Origin: Oscillospiraceae bacterium
GTDB taxonomy: Bacteria; Bacillota; Clostridia; Oscillospirales; UBA644
Reading direction: 5' to 3'
DNA length: 16,711 nt
NCBI GenBank assembly: GCA_015067385.1
Contig: SVMP01000029.1
Coordinates: 1 to 16,711 of the forward strand
The notes beneath the pieces are model-generated. The model saw only the letters and a list, made by a program, of their open reading frames with translations, was not told where the DNA came from and made no database searches. Positions 1 through 6,493 of the stretch are shown one piece after another. The translations under genes and the position numbers were made by a program. Within the stretch, counting starts at the first letter, position 1, and each line of letters starts with the position of its first letter.

Positions 1-1
1 A

Positions 2-1261
2 GGCGCAGTTTTCTGGATGTGGGTCGCAGCTTTCTTCGGAATGATGACAAACTACGCAGAAAACGTTCTCGGTATTTATTTCAGACGTAAAAACAGCGAA
101 GGCGAATGGTCCGGCGGCGCTATGTACTATCTTCAGGACGGTGTCGGCAGCTATTCCTATAAGGATCAGCACGGCGAAGCTACCCTCAAGATCCCCGGCA
201 GGATCCTCGCAGTTCTTTTCTGTATCTTTACAATGCTCGCATCCTTCGGTATCGGCAGTATGGGTCAGGTAAATAAGATCGTTGCAAACGTTGCATCCGC
301 ATTTGACGTTGAAGCTCTTTCAAGCATCAATGTTTTCGGCGGCGTATCTCTTTATAATATCATCATCGGCGTTGTTATCATGATCCTTACCGCAGTCATC
401 ACTCTCGGCGGCGTTAAGAGAATCGCAACCGTTGCCGAAAAGATCGTTCCCTTCATGGTCGTTCTTTTCGTTGCAGGCAGCCTTGTTATTATCGGTATCA
501 ACTATGATGCTATCCTTCCCGCATTCAAAGCTATCTTCGTTAACGCATTCGCTCCCGAAGCTTTCGTCGGCGGCGGTATCGGCGGCGTTATCGTTGCTAT
601 GACAAACGGTTTCAAACGCGGCGTATTCTCCAACGAAGCAGGTCTCGGTTCTTCTGTTATGGTTCACTCCAACTCCAGCGTTAAAGAACCTGTAAAACAG
701 GGTATGTGGGGTATCTTCGAAGTATTCGCAGATACTATGGTAGTCTGCACCATGACCGCTCTCGTTGTTCTTACATCCGGCGGCCTTAACGGCGGTGTTT
801 TCAACGCTCAGACAGGTGAGATCGCCGAAGGCTTTACCGATGCTACCCTCGTAGGCGGCGCTTTCAACGAAGTATTCGGTTGGGGCGATATCGGCAGTAA
901 GTTCGTTGCTATCGCTATGTTCCTCTTTGCGTTTACCACCGTTCTCGGTTGGTCTCACTACGGTTCCAAAGCTTGGGAATATCTCTTCGGCGCTAAAACA
1001 ACTGTTGTTTTCAGAATCATTCACGTTATCACCATCATCTTCGGTGCAGTTCTCACCTCTTCTCTCGCTTGGGATATTTCCGATACATTCAACGGTCTTA
1101 TGATGATCCCCAACCTTATCGGTGTTCTCTTTATGATACCGCTCGTTGTAAGAATCACCAAAAACTATGTTGACCGTAAAGTTAAGAATCAGGATATTAA
1201 ACCTCTTATCTCTTATGATCCTCAGATCCAGGCAGAAGCCGAAAAAGATCTTGACGAATAA
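2..1261 (+). CDS. Sodium:alanine/glycine symporter (AGCS family), 5'-truncated
   Basis: Secondary transporter that imports a small amino acid (alanine or glycine in characterised members) with sodium across the cytoplasmic membrane. The reading frame is open from base 2, so the true start lies before the window; about 419 residues are visible and roughly the first 80 or so are probably missing. The visible protein opens with GAVFWMWVAAFFGM, the conserved AGCS region, followed by NYAENVLG and GGAMYYL. Later family signatures are GGVKRIATVAEKIVPFM and GFKRGVFSNEAGLGSS, then a C-terminal LGWSHYGSKAWEYLFG segment. Many hydrophobic helices and a charged C-terminal tail (ending EAEKDLDE) fit a polytopic carrier. 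A strong terminator follows directly, so it ends its transcription unit. Family is secure; the exact substrate is inferred. Confidence 0.93.
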   Translation, partial: GAVFWMWVAAFFGMMTNYAENVLGIYFRRKNSEGEWSGGAMYYLQDGVGSYSYKDQHGEATLKIPGRILAVLFCIFTMLASFGIGSMGQVNKIVANVASAFDVEALSSINVFGGVSLYNIIIGVVIMILTAVITLGGVKRIATVAEKIVPFMVVLFVAGSLVIIGINYDAILPAFKAIFVNAFAPEAFVGGGIGGVIVAMTNGFKRGVFSNEAGLGSSVMVHSNSSVKEPVKQGMWGIFEVFADTMVVCTMTALVVLTSGGLNGGVFNAQTGEIAEGFTDATLVGGAFNEVFGWGDIGSKFVAIAMFLFAFTTVLGWSHYGSKAWEYLFGAKTTVVFRIIHVITIIFGAVLTSSLAWDISDTFNGLMMIPNLIGVLFMIPLVVRITKNYVDRKVKNQDIKPLISYDPQIQAEAEKDLDE

Positions 1262-1275
1262 TAATTTATAACCTT

Positions 1276-1308
1276 AAAATCATGGGTCACACGGCCCATG
1301 ATTTTTTT
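1276..1308 (+). terminator. Rho-independent terminator of the AGCS symporter gene
   Basis: A perfect 11-bp inverted repeat (AAAATCATGGG at 1276-1286, CCCATGATTTT at 1295-1305) with an 8-nt loop runs into seven T residues (1302-1308). It lies 14 bp after the symporter stop and just before the next promoter. Confidence 0.92.
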
Positions 1309-1312
1309 GTAC

Positions 1313-1341
1313 TTGATTTTTTGTGAGAAATTTGGTATAAT
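1313..1341 (+). promoter_or_regulatory. Sigma-A promoter for the FAD oxidoreductase operon
   Basis: TTGATT (1313-1318), 17-bp spacer, TATAAT (1336-1341) with an extended -10 TG at 1333-1334. Predicted transcription start is about 1348, leaving a leader of only about 14 nt that is essentially the Shine-Dalgarno AGAGGG (1349-1354) before ATG 1362. Confidence 0.8.
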
Positions 1342-1361
1342 TGAAAAAAGAGGGTGTTTTT

Positions 1362-2564
1362 ATGTTTATTGAAGAAAATGTTAAAACAAAAATAGTCGAT
1401 TCCTATGATGTCGCTGTCTGCGGCGGCGGTTTTGCAGGCATTTCCGCTGCTCTTGCGGCTGCAAGAGAGGGCAGGCGAGTCGTTTTGCTTGAACGTCAGT
1501 TTATCCTCGGCGGACTTGCAACCGCAGGCCTTGTAACCGTTTATCTTCCTCTTTGCGACGGAATGGGCAGGCAGGTTTCTTTCGGTATTGCCGAAGAACT
1601 GTTCCGTTTGTCTGTTAAACACGGTTCGGAGAGGCTTTATCCCGAAAACTGGCTTGACGGGATCGGATCAAGAACCGAAAAGGACAAGAGATTCGAGGTC
1701 CAGTTTAACCCTCATCTTTTTGCTATTCTTACCGAAGAACTGCTTTTAAACGAGGGTGTCGATATCCTTTACGGCACGTATGCCGTCGGTGTAAAAACAG
1801 AAGATCATAAAATAACTCATATCATAACCGAAAATAAATCCGGCAGACAGGCGTTTGCCGTAAGATCGGTCGTTGATGCAACGGGAGACTGTGATATTGC
1901 GCATTTCGCATCAGCCCCGACCGATACGTTCAAGCAGGGAAATATCCTTGCCGCATGGTATTATACTCTGGGCAGTTCCGGCTATAATATGCATATAATC
2001 GGCTGTTGCGATATTCCCGATGCCGAACGAAAAGACGGCAAAGGCGCTCCGATGCTCATAAACAGACGCTTCAGCGGCCTCGACGGCAAAGAACTTTCCG
2101 AGCAGACCTGTCTTTCTCATAAGTCTACATATAATGATTTTCTGAAAAAACGTCAGTCTGACCCCGACTGCGTTCCTACATGTATCGCAACGATTCCTCA
2201 GGTTCGAATGACAAGAAAGATCGTGGGTGAATACGTTCTTTCCGAAAACGAAGAGCATAAATATTTTGAAGATTCTGTCGGAATGATCTCAAACTGGAAA
2301 AAAAGAGGTCCGATATATGAGGTTCCGTTCAGAACGCTCTATTCCGCAGAAATGAAAAATCTGATCTGCGCAGGAAGATGCACTTCCGTTACGGAAACTT
2401 TGTGGGACGTTATGCGCGTTATTCCGTGCTGTGCTGTAACAGGGCAGGCGGCAGGAACGGCGGCTGCAATGACGGACGATTTTTCGACGTTGAACGTCTC
2501 CGAGCTGCAGGAAAAGCTGCGTAAAAACGGCGTTGTTATCCATGAAAATGAGCTGGCGGACTGA
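1362..2564 (+). CDS. FAD-dependent oxidoreductase (FAD_oxidored type)
   Basis: Predicted soluble flavoprotein oxidoreductase of 400 residues; substrate unknown. An N-terminal Rossmann beta-alpha-beta is clear: YDVAVCGGGFAGISAALAAA (GxGxxG at residues 21-26), then the ribose-binding acidic residue in VVLLE (E44) and GGLATAGLVTVYLP. A second dinucleotide-fold strand, VVDATGDCDIA, and a C-terminal CAGRC...GTAAAM segment match FAD proteins of the PF12831 type. ATG 1362 is chosen because AGAGGG at 1349-1354 sits 7 nt upstream; the TTG at 1341 overlaps the -10 box and cannot be transcribed from this promoter. It is the first gene of a likely three-gene operon with the membrane protein 4 bp downstream. 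The fold is confident, the reaction is not; a thiol-rich C-terminal half (GCCD, CCAVTG) is visible. Confidence 0.87.
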   Translation: MFIEENVKTKIVDSYDVAVCGGGFAGISAALAAAREGRRVVLLERQFILGGLATAGLVTVYLPLCDGMGRQVSFGIAEELFRLSVKHGSERLYPENWLDGIGSRTEKDKRFEVQFNPHLFAILTEELLLNEGVDILYGTYAVGVKTEDHKITHIITENKSGRQAFAVRSVVDATGDCDIAHFASAPTDTFKQGNILAAWYYTLGSSGYNMHIIGCCDIPDAERKDGKGAPMLINRRFSGLDGKELSEQTCLSHKSTYNDFLKKRQSDPDCVPTCIATIPQVRMTRKIVGEYVLSENEEHKYFEDSVGMISNWKKRGPIYEVPFRTLYSAEMKNLICAGRCTSVTETLWDVMRVIPCCAVTGQAAGTAAAMTDDFSTLNVSELQEKLRKNGVVIHENELAD

Positions 2565-2568
2565 CGGT

Positions 2569-3456
2569 ATGGATCGAAAGAAACTGTTTCGAACGCTACT
2601 CTTTCCTCCGTTTTGGATAACGCTTATCCTTTCCGTTTTCAGTGCTGTCGGGCTGATATATGTTTTTATTGGCGGATACGAGCAGAGTGTTCCTGCGTAC
2701 GTTCTCTATGCGGTTTCTGCGTATGCTCTGACTGTTCTTGTTTTATTCTTTGTCAGAACATTTCCCGGAAAATACAGAAATATAAAAGCCTTTGTATATA
2801 ATAATCCGTACGGAAAACGCTATTTTACGGACCCCGTGTTTAAAGCCACCGTATCTCTTTATTGCTCCCTTTCAATAAATATTGTTTATTCTGCAATGAA
2901 TTTTCTTCTCGGAGCGCTTCAAGGCTCGTTTTGGTTCGTTATTCTTGCATTTTACTATGCGGTTCTTTCGGTTATGCGATTTCTGCTTGTACGGTATGTT
3001 AAACGCAATACGGTCGGACTGAATATGCTTTCGGAGCTGTCCAGAGCACGCATTTGCGCATATATTCTGCTGCTTGTCAATTTTTCGCTTACGGGCGGTG
3101 TCCTGATGATGATGTATACGGAACGCGGACACGATTATCCCGGAATCATGATCTACGTTGCGGCGGTTTATGCATTTTATATCACCGCATCGGCAATTAA
3201 AAATATTATTAAATACAGAAAATACAACAGCCCCGTTCTCTCTGTCGCAAAAATCATCAGCCTTGCTTCTGCGCTTGTGTCTGTGCTTTCGTTGGAAGAT
3301 GCTTTGCTCCTTCGCTTCGGAACGGAAAATTCAGAGCAGTTCAGCCGTCTTATGATAGCTCTTACAGGTGCGGGGATAAGCATTACGGTCGTTTCGTTGT
3401 CCGTTATTTTTATTGTTAAAGCAACCAAAGAAATCAACAGAATGAAAAGGAGTTAA
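2569..3456 (+). CDS. Eight-helix integral membrane protein of unknown function
   Basis: Not recognised. The 295-residue protein has about eight hydrophobic segments, near residues 13-34, 41-62, 91-115, 118-140, 161-180, 191-210, 223-244 and 262-287, with positively charged loops such as RYVKRNT and IIKYRKYN. It has no signal peptide cleavage site and no catalytic motif that I can identify. ATG 2569 is chosen because GGCGGA (2555-2560) lies 8 nt upstream; the in-frame TTG at 2533 and the ATGs at 2542 and 2548 lie inside the preceding gene and have no Shine-Dalgarno. The 4-bp gap to the oxidoreductase gene and the short gap to the DUF898-like gene suggest co-transcription and perhaps a joint membrane role, which is inference only. 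Confidence 0.75.
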   Translation: MDRKKLFRTLLFPPFWITLILSVFSAVGLIYVFIGGYEQSVPAYVLYAVSAYALTVLVLFFVRTFPGKYRNIKAFVYNNPYGKRYFTDPVFKATVSLYCSLSINIVYSAMNFLLGALQGSFWFVILAFYYAVLSVMRFLLVRYVKRNTVGLNMLSELSRARICAYILLLVNFSLTGGVLMMMYTERGHDYPGIMIYVAAVYAFYITASAIKNIIKYRKYNSPVLSVAKIISLASALVSVLSLEDALLLRFGTENSEQFSRLMIALTGAGISITVVSLSVIFIVKATKEINRMKRS

Positions 3457-3459
3457 ATT

Positions 3460-3762
3460 ATGAACGAATCTAAATTTACGGGCGGCCTTCTCGGCTTCAT
3501 CGGTATCAACATTTTGTCTGCGATCATTACAGGTATCACCCTCGGCATCGCAGCACCCTGGGCGATCTGTCTGAAGCAGGAGTGGATCGCCAAACATACG
3601 ATAATCGACGGTCATAAGCTTTATTTTGACGGAACCGGCGGTCAGCTTTTCGGAAACTATATCAAATGGTTTTTATTGACCATCATCACCCTCGGCATCT
3701 ACGGCTTCTGGCTCGATATAAAAATGAAACAGTGGATCGTTAAACATACGCATATGATTTAA
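3460..3762 (+). CDS. Small DUF898-like membrane protein with internal duplication
   Basis: A 100-residue protein resembling the DUF898 (YjgN-like) family, whose function is unknown. The hallmark FDGTGGQLFGNYIKWFLLT and ITLGIYGFW segments are present in the second half. The protein is two copies of one module: residues 8-49 and 60-100 align, with ITLGI at 26-30 and 76-80, a W at 34 and 84, and WIAKHT (42-47) against WIVKHT (92-97), a shift of 50 residues. Each copy carries one hydrophobic segment. AAAGGAG (3446-3452) precedes ATG 3460 and overlaps the end of the upstream gene, so the two are probably co-translated. Hairpin terminator follows. Membership is fairly confident, role unknown. Confidence 0.78.
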   Translation: MNESKFTGGLLGFIGINILSAIITGITLGIAAPWAICLKQEWIAKHTIIDGHKLYFDGTGGQLFGNYIKWFLLTIITLGIYGFWLDIKMKQWIVKHTHMI

Positions 3763-3768
3763 CAATAT

Positions 3769-3797
3769 ACCCCGATAGAAATAATTTCTGTCGGGGT
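3769..3797 (+). terminator. Hairpin terminator between convergent genes
   Basis: ACCCCGATAGAA (3769-3780) pairs with TTCTGTCGGGGT (3786-3797), 12 bp with one T-G wobble, loop of 5 nt, followed by GTTTGTATTTT. It ends the 1362-3762 operon and may also stop the opposing regulator gene, although the T tract on that side is weak. Confidence 0.75.
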
Positions 3798-3806
3798 GTT
3801 TGTATT

Positions 3807-4055
3807 TTATTCTTTTAAAAGTTCATCGTATCCCACTTCAAGAATCTTCGCAAAAACTTTAAGTTCGATATCAGTAACAAAACGCTGACCGCTTTCGATT
3901 CGCTGTATTGCGTTTTTGTCAAGATCCAGTCCTTCCACCTGTGCCCTTTCCGCAAGCATCCTCTGGGACATCTTCGGGTTTTGACTTTTTCTTAATTCGC
4001 ATATTTTCTTTCCGCAAATATTGTTTTTGCCGTCATTTGTCTTGTTCTTAAACAT
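3807..4055 (-). CDS. XRE-family HTH transcriptional regulator (left gene of divergent pair)
   Basis: An 82-residue DNA-binding protein made almost entirely of a lambda-repressor-like (Xre, HTH_3) domain. Visible: KKICELRKSQ (helix 1), MSQRMLAERA (helix 2), DKNAIQRIESGQR (recognition helix and following turn), then a helix FAKILEV and C-terminal YDELLKE. There is no ligand or oligomerisation domain. Start ATG 4055 is supported by AGAGGG at 4063-4068, 7 nt upstream. The gene is divergent from a second XRE gene across a 127-bp interval with a perfect palindrome, so mutual or self repression is likely. Codon use is closer to host genes than that of its partner. Domain call is confident; regulon unknown. 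Confidence 0.85.
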   Translation of the reverse strand: MFKNKTNDGKNNICGKKICELRKSQNPKMSQRMLAERAQVEGLDLDKNAIQRIESGQRFVTDIELKVFAKILEVGYDELLKE

Positions 4056-4083
4056 TTTTTATCCCTCTTTTGACATTCACTGC

Positions 4084-4112
4084 TTGACAAAACAATTATA
4101 ATATGTTAAACT
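4084..4112 (+). promoter_or_regulatory. Putative promoter for the right-hand XRE gene
   Basis: TTGACA (4084-4089), 17-bp spacer, TAAACT (4107-4112) with an upstream TG (4104-4105). The predicted start, about 4119, abuts the palindrome, as expected for repression. On the opposite strand a TATAAT (4100-4095) could serve the left gene, but its -35 is poor. Confidence 0.55.
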
Positions 4113-4120
4113 CACTTGAA

Positions 4121-4139
4121 TGACATTTAGTAAATGTCA
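4121..4139. promoter_or_regulatory. Palindromic operator between divergent XRE genes
   Basis: TGACATTT (4121-4128), AGT, AAATGTCA (4132-4139) form a perfect 8+3+8 inverted repeat. A further half-site TGACATT occurs at 4071-4077, next to the left gene's Shine-Dalgarno. Symmetry and placement fit binding by a dimer of one or both XRE proteins; the binding itself is inferred. Confidence 0.68.
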
Positions 4140-4182
4140 AAATATTAATTTATAAAAATTTAACAATATGTAGGTGGTCGTT

Positions 4183-4413
4183 GTGAATTACGATAAAGAG
4201 TTAGCTGCTTTTTGTGAAAACATAAAAAGAATAAGATTAGAAAAAGGACTTACTCAAAAGGAAATGTCAGAAATTTTAAGGTTGAGTGCTTGTACTTATT
4301 CAAAAATTGAAAAAGGTAAAATTTCAAATAGGGTAGGGGTCGATGTCTTGATATACATAAATCGTGCGTTTGGGATTATGCCGAGTGAGATGTTTGATAA
4401 GAGTATTTTTTAG
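4183..4413 (+). CDS. XRE-family HTH regulator, AT-rich (right gene of divergent pair)
   Basis: A 76-residue minimal HTH protein: FCENIKRIRLEKGLTQKEMS (helices 1-2), EILRLSACTYSKIEKGKIS (recognition helix region) and a C-terminal segment ending MPSEMFDKSIF. The GTG at 4183 is chosen because AGGTGG (4172-4177) sits 5 nt upstream; the earlier GTG at 4174 lies inside that Shine-Dalgarno. Base composition and codons differ from the neighbours: in 76 codons there are three TTA, three TCA and two AGG, whereas adjacent host genes nearly exclude TTA and TCA. This suggests recent transfer, perhaps from a phage or integrative element control region. It diverges from the left XRE gene and could be its antagonist, as in a cI/cro-like pair. 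Confidence 0.82.
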   Translation: MNYDKELAAFCENIKRIRLEKGLTQKEMSEILRLSACTYSKIEKGKISNRVGVDVLIYINRAFGIMPSEMFDKSIF

Positions 4414-4571
4414 TTTAATTGGAGTTTTCCTCTCTTTTTTCCTTTATAGTTTATTGTTATGTTGCATTTTCCTCTTGCATTTTCTCCGATTTTCTGTTAT
4501 AATGTAAAAAGGTAAGTTTCATTTATAACTTGTTAACTATATAATAAAATCTTAAATTGGAGTTGATTATT
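4414..4571. other. AT-rich intergenic region and transketolase leader
   Basis: A 158-bp T-rich stretch after the XRE gene. It shows no clear terminator hairpin for that gene. It contains the transketolase promoter (4475-4503) and then a leader of about 63 nt with no convincing structure or riboswitch. Confidence 0.5.
4475..4503 (+). promoter_or_regulatory. Sigma-A promoter for the transketolase genes
   Basis: TTGCAT (4475-4480), 17-bp spacer, TATAAT (4498-4503) with an extended -10 TG at 4495-4496. Predicted start is about 4509, upstream of GGAG (4559-4562) and the TTG start at 4572. Confidence 0.82.
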
Positions 4572-5381
4572 TTGGAAACAAAAGATTTCGCAAAAAATAT
4601 GCGAAAACTGATAGTTGAAGCTATCTTTAATTCCGGAAGCGGTCACCCGGGCGGATCTCTTTCCTGTACCGACATCGTTTCGGTCCTTTTCAACGAAGAG
4701 ATGAACAAATCCCCCGAATGCCCCAACGATCCCGACAGAGACCGTTTTGTAATGTCCAAAGGTCACGCATCCGCAACTCTTTATGCGGCTCTCGCGCTTA
4801 AAGGTTTCTTCCCCACCGAAGAAATGAAGACCTTCAGAAAGATCGGCGGCCGTCTCGAAGGTCACCCCGATATGAAATACATCCCCGGCGTTGATATGTC
4901 TACCGGTTCTCTCGGTCAGGGTATCTCCACCGCTTGCGGTATGGCTGTCAGCGGTAAGAGACTCAATAAAGATTACCGTGTATACGCTGTAATGGGCGAC
5001 GGCGAACTCGAAGAAGGTCAGTGCTGGGAAGCATTTATGTTCGCTTCTCATTACAAACTCGATAACCTTTGCGTATTCATCGACTTTAACGGTCTTCAGA
5101 TCGACGGCGAGATCACCAAGGTTATGTCTCCTCTCCCCATTCCCGAAAAAATGAAAGCATTCGGTTTCAACGTTATCGAGATCGACGGTCATAACCTCGA
5201 CGAGATCCGTGCAGCTCTCAAAAACGCTAAAGAAACCAAAGGTATGCCCACTGCAGTTGTTTGCCACACCGTTAAAGGTAAAGGCGTTTCCTTCATGGAA
5301 AATGCTGCAAGCTGGCACGGCACAGCTCCCAACAAAGAGCAATACGAACAGGCAATAAAGGAGATCGAAGCTAATGGCTGA
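4572..5381 (+). CDS. Transketolase, N-terminal (thiamine diphosphate-binding) subunit
   Basis: First half of a split transketolase, which moves two-carbon ketol units between sugar phosphates in the non-oxidative pentose phosphate pathway; cytoplasmic. The 269-residue protein has GSGHPGGSLS (H25), MSKGHAS (H65), STGSLGQG (110-116) and the thiamine diphosphate motif GDGELEEGQ (142-150) ending with N173 in FNGLQ. The size fits the split N-terminal subunit. The start is taken as TTG 4572, with GGAG (4559-4562) 9 nt upstream; the TTG at 4557 lies on the Shine-Dalgarno. The stop overlaps the start of the C-terminal subunit by 8 bp, so the two chains should be made in equal amounts and assemble together. 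Confidence 0.93.
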   Translation: METKDFAKNMRKLIVEAIFNSGSGHPGGSLSCTDIVSVLFNEEMNKSPECPNDPDRDRFVMSKGHASATLYAALALKGFFPTEEMKTFRKIGGRLEGHPDMKYIPGVDMSTGSLGQGISTACGMAVSGKRLNKDYRVYAVMGDGELEEGQCWEAFMFASHYKLDNLCVFIDFNGLQIDGEITKVMSPLPIPEKMKAFGFNVIEIDGHNLDEIRAALKNAKETKGMPTAVVCHTVKGKGVSFMENAASWHGTAPNKEQYEQAIKEIEANG

Positions 5382-6354
5382 TAATATGAAAGCTCAAAGA
5401 GATGCCTACGGTGAAGTACTCGTAGAGCTCGGAAAAAAATATCCGAATATGTTTGTTCTTGACGCCGACCTCACCAAGTCGACCAAGACTGTTACTTTCC
5501 AGAAAGAATTCCCCGAACGTCATATCAACTGCGGTATCGCAGAAGGCAACATGATGGCTGTCGCTGCAGGTATCTCCACTTGCGGCAACATCGTTTTCGC
5601 TTCTTCCTTCGCTATGTTTGCGGCTGGCCGTGCATACGAACAGATCCGTAACTCCATCTGCTACCCCCGCAATAACGTAAAAGTTGTTGCTACTCACGCA
5701 GGTCTTACCGTCGGTGAAGACGGCGCTACCCACCAGTGCCTCGAAGACCTCGGTCTTATGCGTTCCATTCCCGGTATGGTAGTTCTTGCTCCCTCCGATT
5801 CCGGTTCCACCAAGGCTGCTTGCCGTTTCGCTGCTGAATACGACGGCCCCGTTTACATCCGTCTCGGCAGACTTCCCCTTCCCTGCGTAAACGATGAGGA
5901 AAATTATAAGTTTGAACTCGGTCAGGCTGACGTTATCGCTGACGGCGACTTCGCTACCGTTATGTTCTGCGGTCCTTTCTATTCTCTCGCTATGGAAGTT
6001 CGTGAGATCTTCGCAAAGAACGGTCTTAACATCCGTGTTGTTGACGTTCCCTGCATCAAACCCATGAACGAGGAAGTTGTTAAAAACGCTATCTACGATA
6101 CAAAAGCTATCGTTACCATCGAAGACCATAACATTTACGGCGGTCTCGGTTCTGCTGTTGCCGAAACTATCGCAGAACTCAATATCTCCAACCGCCGTCC
6201 CACCGAACTCATTCGCATCGGTGCTCAGGATAAATTCGGTAAATCCGGCTCTCCCAAGGAACTTCTTGAAGCTTACGGCTTCAATGCAAAAGAAATCGCA
6301 AAGAAGATCATTGCAACCGTTTGCCCCGAATTTGAAGGCGAATTTAAGTTTTAA
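5374..6354 (+). CDS. Transketolase, C-terminal (pyrimidine-binding and C) subunit
   Basis: Partner of the upstream N-terminal subunit. The 326-residue chain contains the pyrimidine-binding domain, with the catalytic glutamate in CGIAEGNM (E57), the region FASSFAMFAAGRAYEQIRNS, and THAGLTVGEDGATHQCLED (H108, H120), followed by the transketolase C-terminal domain (IKPMNEEVV, TIEDHNIYGGLGSAVAE). Translation restarts at ATG 5374 inside the end of the first gene, an 8-bp overlap. A related reading would be the C-terminal half of 1-deoxy-xylulose-5-phosphate synthase or a pyruvate dehydrogenase beta subunit, but the split pairing and lengths fit transketolase best. Codons are strongly host-biased, suggesting high expression. 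Confidence 0.92.
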   Translation: MADNMKAQRDAYGEVLVELGKKYPNMFVLDADLTKSTKTVTFQKEFPERHINCGIAEGNMMAVAAGISTCGNIVFASSFAMFAAGRAYEQIRNSICYPRNNVKVVATHAGLTVGEDGATHQCLEDLGLMRSIPGMVVLAPSDSGSTKAACRFAAEYDGPVYIRLGRLPLPCVNDEENYKFELGQADVIADGDFATVMFCGPFYSLAMEVREIFAKNGLNIRVVDVPCIKPMNEEVVKNAIYDTKAIVTIEDHNIYGGLGSAVAETIAELNISNRRPTELIRIGAQDKFGKSGSPKELLEAYGFNAKEIAKKIIATVCPEFEGEFKF

Positions 6355-6367
6355 TTAAAACTGTAAT

Positions 6368-6410
6368 TTCCGGCGGCAGGAATGTCTCTTTCTCTGCCGT
6401 CGGAACTTTT
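6368..6410 (+). terminator. Probable terminator after the transketolase operon
   Basis: TTCCGGCGGCAG (6368-6379) pairs with CTGCCGTCGGAA (6394-6405), 12 bp with one G-T wobble and a 14-nt loop, followed by CTTTT. The T tract is short, so strength is uncertain. Confidence 0.7.
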
Positions 6411-6493
6411 CCGTGAAAAATACGTCTAATATTATCGAAAAACACTCAAACATCCACCAACAACCAAAAGTTACCTTTTATGGAGGTTAAATC

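Noticed and set aside
4504..4571. Riboswitch in the transketolase leader
   Set aside because: About 63 nt, AT-rich, with no conserved core or terminator-antiterminator pairing seen.
6421..6435. -10-like TAATAT upstream of the lipoprotein sortase
   Set aside because: No acceptable -35 at 16-18 bp, so not called as a promoter.
6471..6487. Possible small hairpin (ACCT...AGGT) hiding the ribosome site of the lipoprotein sortase
   Set aside because: Only about 4 bp of pairing with a bulge; expected by chance.
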